Source of the DNA: Chelativorans xinjiangensis
GTDB lineage: Bacteria > Pseudomonadota > Alphaproteobacteria > Rhizobiales > Rhizobiaceae
NCBI RefSeq assembly: GCF_009812055.1
Contig: NZ_WQNH01000009.1
Coordinates: forward strand, 124,001 to 188,000
DNA length: 64,000 bases
Direction: 5' to 3'
The notes beneath the pieces are model-generated. The model saw only the letters and a program-made list of their open reading frames with translations. It was not told the origin of the DNA and did not search any database. This document shows, in pieces, positions 27,311 through 34,752 of the stretch (positions within the stretch are counted from its first letter, which is position 1; each line of letters starts with the position of its first letter). Both the position numbers and the translations under genes were made by a program.

Positions 27311-28036
27311 TTACATTTGCGCCTCACCTTTGCCGGGCCGGCTGCCGCGGTTGCGCTGCAGCCAAGCCAGGCAGTCGCCGAGTGTGTCCAGACTGGTGAT
27401 GTGTGCATGAGGCTGGTGAGCGGCACTGGGAGCTGTGAGATGGTGGATCCGCTCGGGGCGCGCGATCTGCACGGTGTACCAGCCACGGGCGCGAGGTGTG
27501 ACGAAATCCTTGACCGGATTGTCGGCGACGTAAACGAGCGGGAGGTGCGTGGGCGCCGCCCACGTCTCGATCCGCGCAAAGGGGCGCGCGTGCGGCTTGC
27601 AGAAGCCCTGGCCAGGCGCCCCGGTGCAGATGATACAGCTGATGAATTCCTCGAGCCCCAATGCACGCGTTTTCGCCCGCTGCATGGCGCTCGGGCCATC
27701 GGTAATCATGGCGCAGGGGATTTCGCGGGAGCGCGAACCGAAATAGCGCGCCGCGTCGGCGGTCAGGTTGATGTTCGGTCGATGCGACCGGTAGACCTCA
27801 ACGAGTTGGGCAACCAGTTGGCGATCTTCTATGAGGCCTAGAATCCTCAGTGCTTGGTCGAAAATGCGGCGCCGTTCTCCAGCCGCAAACAGACTAAGGC
27901 AGGCTTGGCGAAGTCCCTCCACTCCGGCAGTCCGGAGGAGCCACGCATCAGCGGCGGCAAAGCCACTCAGCACGAAATCGCGTTCCAGATACAAGGTGTC
28001 GTCGAGGTCGAAAACGACCAGCACCGGCGCGACCAT
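27311..28036 (-). CDS. HAD-superfamily hydrolase
   Basis: Protein of 241 residues with the HAD nucleophile motif VFDLDDTLYLERDF at about residues 8-21. Motif II is AMITDGPSAMQ near 110 and the acidic motif IV is VYVADNPVKDF near 168. The catalytic Asp pair DLDDT is intact. It is probably a phosphatase acting on a sugar phosphate or another phosphorylated intermediate of the neighbouring ATP-grasp and DegT genes, which precede it in the same operon with short gaps. The substrate cannot be told from sequence. Confidence 0.85.
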   Translation of the reverse strand: MVAPVLVVFDLDDTLYLERDFVLSGFAAADAWLLRTAGVEGLRQACLSLFAAGERRRIFDQALRILGLIEDRQLVAQLVEVYRSHRPNINLTADAARYFGSRSREIPCAMITDGPSAMQRAKTRALGLEEFISCIICTGAPGQGFCKPHARPFARIETWAAPTHLPLVYVADNPVKDFVTPRARGWYTVQIARPERIHHLTAPSAAHQPHAHITSLDTLGDCLAWLQRNRGSRPGKGEAQM

Positions 28037-28047
28037 GGCACCTTCCC

Positions 28048-29010
28048 TTACCCGCGGAAAATCGCCGCGTCATAGCGCAGCATCAACGCATCGGCGCGCC
28101 AATCGTCATGCGCGGTCGACGGCAGGCCGGCCACCTCCTCCAACAGCCAGCGCGTGTATTCGGCACCCGCATAGTGAACGAGGGGATAACCGCCGCCAAA
28201 GCGCGCATTTATGTCGAAGACGCATGGCCCGCCCCTCTTGTCCACGATCACCTGGAAGCAAAGAACCCCGCGCGCCAGCGGCAGCGCCCGCGCGACACCT
28301 TCGGCCAATCGGCGAAACACCGGATCGCGCTCGGTCTGCCCCTTTTCGACCTCTCCGGCCCGAACGCGCAAACGCCGATGTGCCACGACGTTGCGCAACA
28401 CACCTTGCCGGTCGAGGAACATGTTGATCGTGTATTCGGGTCCGATGAGCAACTCCTGCAATATCATCGGTTCGTCGGGGGTTTCAGGCAGATCCGCAGA
28501 ACAGGTCGCCACCTTGATGTTGCGGCTTGCGCTGCCGCCCAAAGGCTTCAGAAACATTGGCCAGATGATTGGATAGGCGGAGGCGTGCGCCGCCTCGAGC
28601 GGCATGGTCCAAGGCACGGGGACGCCAGCTTCCTCCATCACCTGAGCCGTCTTGAGCTTGTCGCGGACGACCTCGATGACACAGGGCGGGCTAACATGGA
28701 CGCGTGCGCCGAGTGCCGTGAACCGTTCGGCTGCCGCGGCAAGCGGGGCCAGTTCCGGATCGATGGTCGGGACGACAAGCTGGACACCGCTTTCGCGCAC
28801 GATATCAAGCATCGCATCCACGAATCCAAGGTCGCCGCATTTCGGCACTGCGAAGGCCCGATCGGCCGCCTGGCAGGCAGCACTAAGCTGCGGCTCCCGA
28901 TCGCAGGCGAGCACGTCCAGCTCGATCCCGAGCGCCGCTGCGGACCGGCGGAAACACTCGATGAGCTCGACCCGCCGCCCTGCTGACGATACCAGGATGG
29001 AAATGCGCAT
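28048..29010 (-). CDS. ATP-grasp domain carboxylate-amine ligase-like protein
   Basis: Protein of 320 residues of the carbamoyl-phosphate-synthase-large-chain-like ATP-grasp family. The N-terminal pre-grasp fold starts ISILVSSAGRRVELIECF. Nucleotide-binding DKLKTAQVMEEAGVPVP is near residue 117 and WPMFLKPLGGSASRNI near 155. Metal-binding CVFDINARFGGGYPLVHYAG lies at about 270-290. It should join a carboxylate to an amine or similar nucleophile using ATP. Lying 30 bases after the aminotransferase and 11 before the HAD gene, it may acylate the amino sugar made by the DegT enzyme with an amino acid. That is inference from context. Confidence 0.85.
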   Translation of the reverse strand: MRISILVSSAGRRVELIECFRRSAAALGIELDVLACDREPQLSAACQAADRAFAVPKCGDLGFVDAMLDIVRESGVQLVVPTIDPELAPLAAAAERFTALGARVHVSPPCVIEVVRDKLKTAQVMEEAGVPVPWTMPLEAAHASAYPIIWPMFLKPLGGSASRNIKVATCSADLPETPDEPMILQELLIGPEYTINMFLDRQGVLRNVVAHRRLRVRAGEVEKGQTERDPVFRRLAEGVARALPLARGVLCFQVIVDKRGGPCVFDINARFGGGYPLVHYAGAEYTRWLLEEVAGLPSTAHDDWRADALMLRYDAAIFRG

Positions 29011-29040
29011 CTTCTTTGCGCCGCCCCGCTGTACGAACGG

Positions 29041-30330
29041 TCACGATGCAAGTGCCGTGCGCCGTCGCGCGAAAGCGGACACCAGCTCGACCGTAGCCTC
29101 CTGCATGACCTTGCGCATGATCCGGGCCGTTCTCTGCACGACAGCGCGGCTTTGGCAGGGGTCGACCAGAAATGCCAGGCTTGTCTCACCGAGTGCGGCA
29201 GCGATCGGAAGCCGCGTGGATGGCGCCATGCCGGCATCCATGAAGGCTTTTTCCCGGTAGATCTCGGGGCAACTCCCTGTGAAACAGGCAATACCGGAGG
29301 CATTGAGCGCCGACAGGATCCGATCCCGGCTCCAGCCATTCTTCAGCCTCTCGGGGCGCACGAATGTGTAAAAGCGGTACCACGCGTGTCGGATGTGTGG
29401 TGGCGGCTGCGGCGTCGTCAACCCGGGCAGGTCGTGCAGGGCATCGATCAGGATGGCCGCATTCGCCGCGCGCTGCGATTGCCACTCGGGCAGCCGCTCG
29501 ATCTGCCTCAGGCCGATCGCTGCCTGGATTTCTGTCATCCGATAGTTGGAGCCGAAGCTTTCATGAAGCCAGCGGAAGCCGGGCGCATGGCTTTTGTGAA
29601 ACACTGTCTCATAGGCCTTACCGTGGTCCTTTCGGCTCCAGGCCCGCCTCCAGATCGCCTCATCGTCCATGGTCAGCAGCCCGCCCTCGCCACCGGTACT
29701 CAGGATCTTGTCCTGACAGAAGGAGAAGGCAGATATATCGCCGAAGCTTCCGACCGGATGGCCGGCAAATGTTGCGCCATGCGCCTGGGCGCAATCCTCG
29801 ATAACGACGATGCCGTGCCGGCGCGCAAGGCGCATGATCGGCGGCATGTCGGCGGGCCATCCTGCCAGGTGGACGACGATGATGGCCCGGGTGCGCGGCG
29901 TCAGCACAGTTGCAATGGTGTCCGCGGTTATGGCTTGGCTTTCAGGGTCGACATCGGCAAAGACCGGCACGCCGCCGGCCATCGGCACGCAAGCGGCCGA
30001 GGCGACAAAACTGCGCGGCGTGACGATCACCTCGTCGCCCGGCTGAAGGCCGATCGCATGGAGTGCGACGTCGAGTGCCACTGTTCCATTCGCCAGCGCG
30101 ATCGCGCGGCGACGACCCAGCAGCGCCGCATAGGCAGCCTCAAACTCGGTTACCTTGCCACCCGTCCATGCATTGACCTTGCCGGATCGCAGCACGGCCA
30201 TGACGTCCTCGATCTGCTCCTCGTCGTAGTGGGGCCACTGTTTTCCGATCGCCATGTCGCGGACCGACCGCCTGGCGCCGGCGCCGAATTTGCGCGTCTG
30301 TGTTTCCTTGGTAGCCAGATTGTTGCCCAT
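29041..30330 (-). CDS. DegT/DnrJ/EryC1/StrS-family PLP-dependent sugar aminotransferase
   Basis: Protein of 429 residues transferring an amino group to a keto-sugar nucleotide. The fold-type I motifs are present: NGTVALDVAL near 81, VIEDCAQAHGA near 176, and the PLP lysine in SFCQDKILSTGGEGG (K208). The preferred ATG at 30330 begins MGNNLATKETQTRKF, almost the same peptide as the FlaA1-like protein; a later ATG (MAIGKQWPHYDEE) would give a more standard family start. It heads the operon DegT, ATP-grasp, HAD, Wzx, GT4, sulfotransferase. The element copy B lies 165 bases upstream. It probably uses the keto sugar made by the FlaA1-like enzyme. Confidence 0.9.
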   Translation of the reverse strand: MGNNLATKETQTRKFGAGARRSVRDMAIGKQWPHYDEEQIEDVMAVLRSGKVNAWTGGKVTEFEAAYAALLGRRRAIALANGTVALDVALHAIGLQPGDEVIVTPRSFVASAACVPMAGGVPVFADVDPESQAITADTIATVLTPRTRAIIVVHLAGWPADMPPIMRLARRHGIVVIEDCAQAHGATFAGHPVGSFGDISAFSFCQDKILSTGGEGGLLTMDDEAIWRRAWSRKDHGKAYETVFHKSHAPGFRWLHESFGSNYRMTEIQAAIGLRQIERLPEWQSQRAANAAILIDALHDLPGLTTPQPPPHIRHAWYRFYTFVRPERLKNGWSRDRILSALNASGIACFTGSCPEIYREKAFMDAGMAPSTRLPIAAALGETSLAFLVDPCQSRAVVQRTARIMRKVMQEATVELVSAFARRRTALAS

Positions 30331-30650
30331 CGTGACTAGCTCCTCCGTCGAGCAGCGGCAGGGACGCCGAGTGTGCCTTGACACACAGCCTGTTGCCGAG
30401 GACGCCACGCAGACGATTCAACCCCGACGCGTCCCGTCTTGCATATCCTTGAGAGAGCAGACTTGCCTTGCAAAGGGGCGCCAAACCCAAGGCTTGTCAG
30501 TTAAACCCTGCCAGTGCTTCCGGTTTTGCGCAGTTTCCGGTATCCCTGCTCGGGTGGAGTCCGGGTTGTGCTTTCCAAGACAGCCGGATTCGGTGATCCG
30601 GCGCCCCGTATGCACGTTGCCGCGTTCACGGTATCCGAGCCATCGCCGGT
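30331..30650. other. Leader/promoter region of the DegT operon
   Basis: About 320 bases with no gene. It holds element copy B and a leader resembling that of the FlaA1-like gene over the element and again over the first 16 codons. The rightmost 100 bases (30540-30650), next to the end of the hypothetical gene, show nothing I can name. Confidence 0.45.
30495..30532 (-). repeat. Recurrent polysaccharide-locus element, copy B
   Basis: Minus strand reads TGCGCAAAACCGGAAGC, four variable bases, then GCAGGGTTTAACTGACA. It is nearly identical to copy A but here is fully intergenic. It lies 165 bases upstream of the DegT start and points at it. Confidence 0.75.
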
Positions 30651-31148
30651 TCAAAATGCGTAGCGCCGCCCGCCGTCGGGATGAGCGGTCTGGGAATCCG
30701 CAGGGATACGGACGGCCTGTGTAGCGCAGGCGCCGCTTTGACCGCGGGAAAGGTCCGGAGGCTCCAGGGCACGGCTATCCCCTATGCGTCTGGCAACGCC
30801 GCGACCGCGCCGGTCGGCCTGGCTGACCGGCACGATCATCCGCGGCGCGACCCCCCATCCACGCAGCAGACCCCGGAAGCGCACGGTCGCCGCGAAGATC
30901 GTTTCTGCGGAAAGCACGGCTTCACGCACACGCATTTCCTCTCCGATGTCGATGTAAAAGACGCCCGGGATATTCAGTGGCAATGTCGGAACGATCGGAT
31001 CCAGCACGAGATTGACTGTTTGCGGCGAAATGCCGTGAAGGACGAGAGCGACGAGACCGTCCTGGCTGGCTCGGTAGCTCATCTCGATCAACCGCGCCGG
31101 TTCACCTCCGCCCGATCTGCTGATTTCTACGACGTCGCGAACGTGCAT
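30651..31148 (-). CDS. Hypothetical protein
   Basis: A 165-residue frame I do not recognise. The first 125 residues look like a folded protein, with alternating hydrophobic strands (GLVALVLHGISPQTVNLVLDPIVPTLPLNIPGVFYIDIG and AETIFAATVRFRGLLRGWGVAPRMIVPVS). The last 40 residues are polar and low in predicted structure. There is no signal peptide, membrane segment or known motif. The ATG at 31148 has only a weak GAGG upstream. Element copy D lies 155 bases upstream, pointing at it, which is the best evidence that it is expressed with the polysaccharide locus. It is divergent from the PL10-like gene. Confidence 0.5.
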   Translation of the reverse strand: MHVRDVVEISRSGGGEPARLIEMSYRASQDGLVALVLHGISPQTVNLVLDPIVPTLPLNIPGVFYIDIGEEMRVREAVLSAETIFAATVRFRGLLRGWGVAPRMIVPVSQADRRGRGVARRIGDSRALEPPDLSRGQSGACATQAVRIPADSQTAHPDGGRRYAF

Positions 31149-31302
31149 GATCGCCTCTGTACCGAGTTGCGCTGCATGCGACCCCCTGATGCTGTCTGCA
31201 CCCACACCTTCGCTGCCGCTGGAAAGATCGCCGCCAGATCGAGCGCGCCACGATGTTAAGGAAGAAAGGCAAACCTGCACCCATAGGATGAGCCGCGCGC
31301 CA

Positions 31303-31341
31303 TGTCAGGTTTTTCCTCCCTCCAAGCCTGCGGGCAGCTTC
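31303..31341 (-). repeat. Recurrent polysaccharide-locus element, copy D
   Basis: Minus strand reads GAAGCTGCC, a spacer, then GGAGGGAGGAAAAACCTGACA then TG. The GAAGCTGCC block is also in copy C. It lies between the divergent hypothetical gene (155 bases from its start, pointing at it) and the PL10-like gene (150 bases from its start). Confidence 0.7.
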
Positions 31342-31454
31342 ACTAGACTCCAGCCGATGAACAGGTTTTTCGCCACGGACCGCGGGGGTCGGCGGGGCGC
31401 GTCCGCGGGGCGTTCTGGCGAGCAGGCAAGGAAGAATCTCACCGGCAGTATCGC

Positions 31455-32909
31455 ATGCGATGGATCTATGTTCCGATTGTGTTGGCTGGTCTGACACAGC
31501 CTTCCTGGTCTCAATCGAGCACCACGGATGACCTTGTCGTGCGCGCGGAAAACCAGATGCGGAACGCGGCCATCTATTTTTCCGGCCGCGTGGCGCGCTA
31601 CGGCAGTTATGTCTGGGACGTCTCGAGCGATCTCGAGTGGCGGTCCGGTGAAGGCGTCACGACGCACACGCAGGGCTGGCTGCAACCCCCCGGTACGCCG
31701 GCCGTTGGCCGGGCATTTCTTGCCGCGTTCCACGCGACTGGGGACCGGCTTTATCTTGAGGCAGCAACAGAAACGGCCGAAGCGCTGCGCGCAACACAGC
31801 TCGAATCCGGTGGGTGGTGGGCGCTGCTCGAATTCGATCCGGCATCGCGCCTGTCCTGGTGCTACCGCGACAATCGTGCGGAGCGTCCCCCTTGCGATGA
31901 AATACAGGGCAACAAGGAACGCAACGCGACGATCCTCGACGACAACATGTCCCAGAGTGCACTGGCTTTCCTGATGCTTGTCGATGCGACGCTGGAAGGG
32001 ACACATGAGGGTGTACGGGAGGCTATCGTCTACGGCCTGCGGGCCTTCACCGAAATGCAGCATCCCAATGGTGCCTGGCCCGTGCGGTCCGATCGCAGGG
32101 TGCCCGACGCACTCACGATGTCGGCCTGGCGTGCACGCATGCCGCACACGTGGTCGCGGGAATATGTGGAGCCCGAGGGAGAGGTTTACATCCTCAACGA
32201 CAATCTGCAGCGGGACGTCATAAGACTGTTCGTCCTTGCCTACCGCCTGTATGGCGAGCCGGAGTACCTCGCGGCCGCGCGGCGCGGCGGCGAGTTTTTG
32301 TTGCGGGCCCAGATGCCGGGTGCACAGGCGGGTTGGGCTCAAACGTACAACGCCGATCTCGAGCCGGTCTGGGGACGCAAGTTCGAACCCCCCTCCATAG
32401 CGTCCGAGGAGACTGCCGGTGCCGTCGATGCGTTGCTCGATCTTTACGCGCTGACCGGTGAACGCCGCTATCTCGAGGGTACGCAGAGTGCGGCCGCGTG
32501 GCTGCGCAGTGCGCAACTCCCGAACGCAGACTGGGCACGGTTCTACGAGCTTGGCTCCGGCGCCCCTTTGTATTTCGACGCCGAATACAACCTTTCCTAT
32601 TCGGCGCAGGGGGCGCCGGATCACTATAGCTTCAAAGGCGAATTCGACATCGCGCGCGTCCTGGAGCGCCTGGAGGATATTGGCGATGACGACATGGACA
32701 CCAGGAAGACGCCTGATGTACGGAGCGGCACTCAGAAGGCGGAGATCGAAGCAATCCTGGCATCGGCGGACCGGGAAGGCCGCTGGGTCGAGGACGGGAA
32801 AATAAGCTCCGCGACGTTTGTCGACAATCTCGGCCGCCTTGCCCGGTTCGTTGCTCAAGCGAGGGGCCGCTCTATTCCGAACCAGACCAAGCTCCTACCG
32901 CTGCCGTAA
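31455..32909 (+). CDS. Secreted PL10-like pectate lyase family protein
   Basis: Protein of 484 residues. Residues 1-19 form a signal peptide (MRWIYVPIVLAGLTQPSWS). The rest is an alpha/alpha-toroid with PL10 (pectic acid lyase) features: LDDNMSQSALAFLM near 165, EMQHPNGAWPVR near 200, GWAQTYNADLEPVWGRKFEPPS near 295, and WARFYELGSGAPLYFDAEYNLSYS near 360. The enzyme is periplasmic or secreted and would cleave a galacturonan-like chain by beta-elimination. Here it probably trims or releases the uronate-containing polymer made by this locus. It starts divergently from the hypothetical gene and is followed by the SGNH gene. Enzyme class is judged by motif spacing, so the exact activity is open. 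Confidence 0.75.
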   Translation: MRWIYVPIVLAGLTQPSWSQSSTTDDLVVRAENQMRNAAIYFSGRVARYGSYVWDVSSDLEWRSGEGVTTHTQGWLQPPGTPAVGRAFLAAFHATGDRLYLEAATETAEALRATQLESGGWWALLEFDPASRLSWCYRDNRAERPPCDEIQGNKERNATILDDNMSQSALAFLMLVDATLEGTHEGVREAIVYGLRAFTEMQHPNGAWPVRSDRRVPDALTMSAWRARMPHTWSREYVEPEGEVYILNDNLQRDVIRLFVLAYRLYGEPEYLAAARRGGEFLLRAQMPGAQAGWAQTYNADLEPVWGRKFEPPSIASEETAGAVDALLDLYALTGERRYLEGTQSAAAWLRSAQLPNADWARFYELGSGAPLYFDAEYNLSYSAQGAPDHYSFKGEFDIARVLERLEDIGDDDMDTRKTPDVRSGTQKAEIEAILASADREGRWVEDGKISSATFVDNLGRLARFVAQARGRSIPNQTKLLPLP

Positions 32910-33009
32910 ACGCAGCCGTAGCCGTACCGAGCGCTGGCCTTGCCACTGGAGCCCGCAAGATTGGCCCGGGGACTTTTTGTTTCGGGGGCTGCATGCCCAG
33001 GGAGGAAGA

Positions 33010-34431
33010 ATGCCGGGAAATAAAAGTGAACGCGAAGAGGGGGGATGGCTTGCCATGACCGCCTGCACACTTGTTGCGCTCTATTTCCTGGCAAGCACGT
33101 TCTATGCGTTGGTGAATTTTGATGAATTCGCCTCCGCGATACCGCAGTTTCTGCGCTATGTGCTTACACCCGCCGCGCTGGGTGCGGGTTTCCTGGCGAT
33201 CGGTCTGTTGGCAAAGTCGCGGTGGTCGAGACCGATCGGCGTCTATGGGCTGAGCCTCCTGGCGGGCCTCTTTCTTTTCGAGGGGTTCCTGACGATCCGT
33301 CAGGTGTCGGTGCACTTCACCTCGCTCGGCCGGCTCGATGCAGATCAGCGCGCCATGTTGGCGCGTGAAACGGACTTCGTTCACGGTTTCACACTGCGAC
33401 GGCTCAATCTTCTCGTCGGCGTGGAAGGTCTGCCAGAAACGATGCTGGCCGGCTTTCCAGGTTCTACGACGCTGCTGTGTTCGCCGCCAGGGCAGGTCAT
33501 CACCTACGAGGCCGACCGCTACGGCTTCAATAATCCGGATCTGGTATACGAAGCTCCGGTCGATCTCATGCTTTTGGGCGATTCCTTCGTCGAAGGCTTC
33601 TGTCTCAGGCCAGGTGAGGACCTGGCATCACGGTTGCGGCAGCGCGGACCAAATACCGTGAGTACCGGAATACGCGGCAACGGTCCCCTCATTGAACTTG
33701 CCGCGCTCGGGCGATACGGACCGATCCTGAAGCCCGACCATGTCGTGATGGCGTTTTTCGAGGGGAACGACTGGGAAAATCTCCAGCAGTCGCTGAAAGA
33801 ACCTTGGCTTAGGGCCGCGCTGCAGCCGAACGCACGCTTCGGCTCGCCATCTGGCGCCATACAGACCGTTCGAAAAGCCCGCTCCGCCGTGGATGAGATC
33901 AATGAGAAAGAAGTGACAATGGCGGATATTGTTGCGCGCAAGTCCTTCTTGCGCAACTTCGCCGCTCTTCAGATGACGGGTACCTCCCTTGGCCTTCTTT
34001 ACCCAAAGATCTCGGATAAGATTCCCGAATTCCAGCAAACGTTACAACGCGCGAAGGAACTTGCCGAAAGCTGGGGCGGATGCTTTCATCTGCTATACAT
34101 ACCGCGGATCGATCGCTTCGTAGGCGTGTTCCCGTCCGACGCCGGCTTCGATCATCTCCAGGATTTGGTTCTTCGGGCGGCAGCGGCCGAGGATGTGCAT
34201 GTCATCGATCTGAAGGCCGCCTTTCACCGCCATCCGGAGCCGGCGCGACTGTATGCGCCGGACGCCCACTTCAGTCAGGAGGGCGCTGTTCTGGCCGCCG
34301 ACACGATCTTGGACGCACTGTCGGCGACACCAAGCTCTTCGGTTGGCCTGGGCTGCGCACCCATCCTCATGGATAAATCCCCTGGGTCGACCTTCGTTGG
34401 AGGACGTGAAGGGCGACAGTTCGGAGGATGA
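33010..34431 (+). CDS. Membrane-anchored SGNH/GDSL hydrolase-like protein (AlgX/AlgJ-type acetyltransferase candidate)
   Basis: Protein of 473 residues with hydrophobic segments at about residues 14-32, 45-68 and 77-98, followed by a periplasmic SGNH-like domain. The nucleophile block is LMLLGDSFVEGF (Ser about 192). The family's oxyanion region contains GIRGNGPLIEL near 215, and the final Asp-His pair is in YAPDAHFSQEG near 430. Such proteins add or remove O-acetyl or related ester groups on exopolysaccharides. The start is fixed by a perfect GGAGGAAGA just before the ATG. It follows the PL10-like gene by 100 bases on the same strand. The direction of the reaction, esterase or transferase, cannot be told. 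Confidence 0.8.
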   Translation: MPGNKSEREEGGWLAMTACTLVALYFLASTFYALVNFDEFASAIPQFLRYVLTPAALGAGFLAIGLLAKSRWSRPIGVYGLSLLAGLFLFEGFLTIRQVSVHFTSLGRLDADQRAMLARETDFVHGFTLRRLNLLVGVEGLPETMLAGFPGSTTLLCSPPGQVITYEADRYGFNNPDLVYEAPVDLMLLGDSFVEGFCLRPGEDLASRLRQRGPNTVSTGIRGNGPLIELAALGRYGPILKPDHVVMAFFEGNDWENLQQSLKEPWLRAALQPNARFGSPSGAIQTVRKARSAVDEINEKEVTMADIVARKSFLRNFAALQMTGTSLGLLYPKISDKIPEFQQTLQRAKELAESWGGCFHLLYIPRIDRFVGVFPSDAGFDHLQDLVLRAAAAEDVHVIDLKAAFHRHPEPARLYAPDAHFSQEGAVLAADTILDALSATPSSSVGLGCAPILMDKSPGSTFVGGREGRQFGG

Positions 34432-34752
34432 TCTTGCCAAGGAGCAACAGAAGGAGATTCCCCGCCATCCCGGCGTCGTTAGGTTTCGTCGTGCGGCCGG
34501 CATAACCGATCCGTGCATCGATTGCGGGTCCGGGTTCATGCACTGACGTTTCCGCGATGGCCAAATCAGTCGACGACTCGACGGCGTGGGTGCTTGCGGC
34601 AGGGTGCTTCCTTATCGTTCTGCGCGAACAGGCAGTACGCGCCGTCGGCTTGTCGAGAAATTTGCCCATCCTGCGCCTCGGCTTCGATAAGCGGCAAAAA
34701 ACATCCGTGTCCATGGCGGTTCGGCTCTGCCGCCAGTTGCGCTAGAAACGCG
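34432..34752. other. Intergenic region between convergent genes
   Basis: About 320 bases between the ends of the SGNH gene and the carbamoyltransferase gene. A 62-codon plus-strand frame (34557-34745) and a 115-codon minus-strand frame are present but have no ribosome site or recognisable sequence. I see no clear terminator. Confidence 0.35.

Noticed and set aside
27301-27320. AGGAAAAACCTTACATTTG at the end of the HAD gene, resembling the recurrent element
   Set aside because: It matches part of the core but points into the HAD gene rather than to a start codon and lacks GGAGG. Probably chance, so not listed as a copy.
31147-31494. Alternative small frames between the hypothetical gene and the PL10-like gene
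   Set aside because: They lie in the divergent promoter region holding element copy D, have no ribosome sites and no protein-like pattern.
34557-34745. A 62-codon plus-strand frame in the gap after the SGNH gene
   Set aside because: No ribosome site, no recognisable motif, and composition does not look like a protein.
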